6,545 nt of DNA. It comes from Gammaproteobacteria bacterium. Its GTDB lineage: Bacteria; Pseudomonadota; Gammaproteobacteria; Enterobacterales; Alteromonadaceae. The translations under genes were made by a program, and so were the position numbers. The first letter of the stretch is position 1. The number at the start of each line of letters is the position of its first letter. Positions 5,674-6,545 of this stretch are shown piece after piece. The stretch covers positions 1 through 6,545 of the forward strand of contig JAMCRH010000064.1 in the NCBI GenBank assembly GCA_023380515.1, in the 5' to 3' direction. The notes below the pieces were generated by a model. The model had not been told where the DNA came from. It searched no databases and worked only from the letters and a program-made list of their open reading frames with translations.

Positions 5674-6545
5674 GTGATTCGATTTCTTAAGTACCTCATC
5701 ATAACCCTCGTGGTGTTAACCTTGCTTGGCGTCGGTACTGTCGCTGGGCTCTACTGGTATGTGAAGGACGAACTACCCAGTGTTGAAACCTTGCGTGATG
5801 TTCGCTTTCAAACACCAATGCAGGTGTACAGTGCTGATGGACGGCTAATCTCCCAGTTTGGGGAACAACGACGTATTCCGTTAACACTGGACGAAATTCC
5901 GCAACAGATGATAGATGCAATTCTGGCGACAGAGGACTCTCGTTTCTATAGTCACCGCGGGATTGACCCAATTGGCGTGATGCGGGCTTTTCGAGTCTTA
6001 GTGACAACCGGTGAAATCCGCGAAGGTGCAAGTACCATCACGATGCAGCTGGCGCGAAACTTCTTCTTGACCCGTGAACGTGCGTGGATGCGGAAGATCA
6101 AAGAATCGTTTATTGCCCTGCACATTGAGCAATTACTGACAAAAGATGAAATTCTCGAACTTTACTTAAACAAGCTCGAGCTCGGTCATCGCGCCTTTGG
6201 TGTTGGCGCCGCAGCGCAGGTCTATTATGGCCGCGATATTCATGAGCTGACGTTAGCCGAAATTGCAACGCTTGCGGGCATGCCGCAAGGACCATCGATT
6301 CTGAACCCAATTAGCAACCCACAAGCTTCTGTACAGCGCCGGCGCATCGTTTTGCTGCGCATGTTGGATGAAGGCTATATTAGCCGTGCTGAGTACGACG
6401 CGGCATTTAACGCCCCCGTCACAGCGCGTTATCACACTGCAGAAATTGAAGTGAGTGCACCTTACCTGGCGGAAATGGTGCGCTTGAGTATGATCGAACG
6501 ATTTGGAGTCGACGAAGCCTATAACGGTGGTTATCGAGTTTTCAC
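5674..6545 (+). CDS. mrcA: PBP1A, bifunctional class A penicillin-binding protein (N-terminal part)
   Basis: Peptidoglycan glycosyltransferase/transpeptidase of the inner membrane that polymerises and cross-links the wall. Only the first 290 residues are in the window; the transpeptidase domain is beyond the right edge. Seen: N-terminal membrane anchor (about 5-30), glycosyltransferase (GT51) domain with catalytic Glu87 in TEDSRFYSHRGID (86-98), GASTITMQLARNFFL (118-132), RKIKE (140-144) and LYLNKLELGHRAFGVGAAAQ (163-182), then the start of the PBP1A linker/OB-like region (RMLDEGYI 229-236, SAPYLAEMVR 261-270). The start is GTG at 5674: an in-frame TAA lies at 5668-5670, so no earlier start is possible, and MIRFLKYL fits the family N-terminus. 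No clear Shine-Dalgarno is visible. It is divergent from the pil-like trio, as in other gammaproteobacteria. Confidence 0.97.
   Translation, partial: MIRFLKYLIITLVVLTLLGVGTVAGLYWYVKDELPSVETLRDVRFQTPMQVYSADGRLISQFGEQRRIPLTLDEIPQQMIDAILATEDSRFYSHRGIDPIGVMRAFRVLVTTGEIREGASTITMQLARNFFLTRERAWMRKIKESFIALHIEQLLTKDEILELYLNKLELGHRAFGVGAAAQVYYGRDIHELTLAEIATLAGMPQGPSILNPISNPQASVQRRRIVLLRMLDEGYISRAEYDAAFNAPVTARYHTAEIEVSAPYLAEMVRLSMIERFGVDEAYNGGYRVF

Noticed and set aside
5699..6435. Several minus-strand open frames opposite mrcA
   Set aside because: They are antisense to a clearly recognisable PBP1A and have no family resemblance, ribosome binding site or conserved motif.

Overview
The window reads as chromosomal DNA of a gammaproteobacterium. 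It carries the mrcA (PBP1A) / pilMNO-type / aroK-aroB-dam neighbourhood typical of that class, and Dam, AroK, AroB, ElaA, RsmJ and PBP1A all resemble their enterobacterial counterparts. The mix of features suggests a marine Alteromonadales-like lineage (for example the Idiomarinaceae), but this is a low-confidence inference.

Right edge (5674-6545, + strand): the N-terminal third of mrcA, the bifunctional class A penicillin-binding protein PBP1A, running off the window. It is transcribed divergently from everything else across a 110-bp intergenic region (5564-5673).

Middle (3779-5563, - strand): three translationally coupled ORFs (junctions of 1 and 8 bp). By position, order, size and membrane topology they are shrunken, divergent versions of PilM, PilN and PilO (HofM, HofN, HofO), the inner-membrane alignment complex of type IV pili / DNA-uptake pili. 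The PilM-like protein has lost the central part of its actin-like fold, the PilN-like protein lacks the NLLPWR-type N-terminus and the coiled coil, and the usual next genes pilP and pilQ are absent. Instead a strong-looking extended -10 promoter sits directly after pilO and drives aroK. A short out-of-frame stretch at the end of the PilO-like ORF may be a relic of pilP.

Left half (1-3646, - strand): a five-gene operon aroK-aroB-dam-elaA-rsmJ with gaps of 2, 3 and 3 bp and a final 4-bp GTGA overlap. It combines two shikimate-pathway enzymes, the GATC adenine methyltransferase, a GNAT acetyltransferase and a 16S rRNA m2G methyltransferase. The damX gene that normally separates aroB from dam is missing. 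AroB carries a local anomaly: the invariant-looking DSSVGGK loop reads DLRLGGK, and the DNA is explained by a one-base deletion compensated by a one-base insertion a few bases on.

There is no sign of mobile elements, CRISPR, tRNA or rRNA. The window is nearly all coding; the only gaps are 3647-3778 and 5564-5673.
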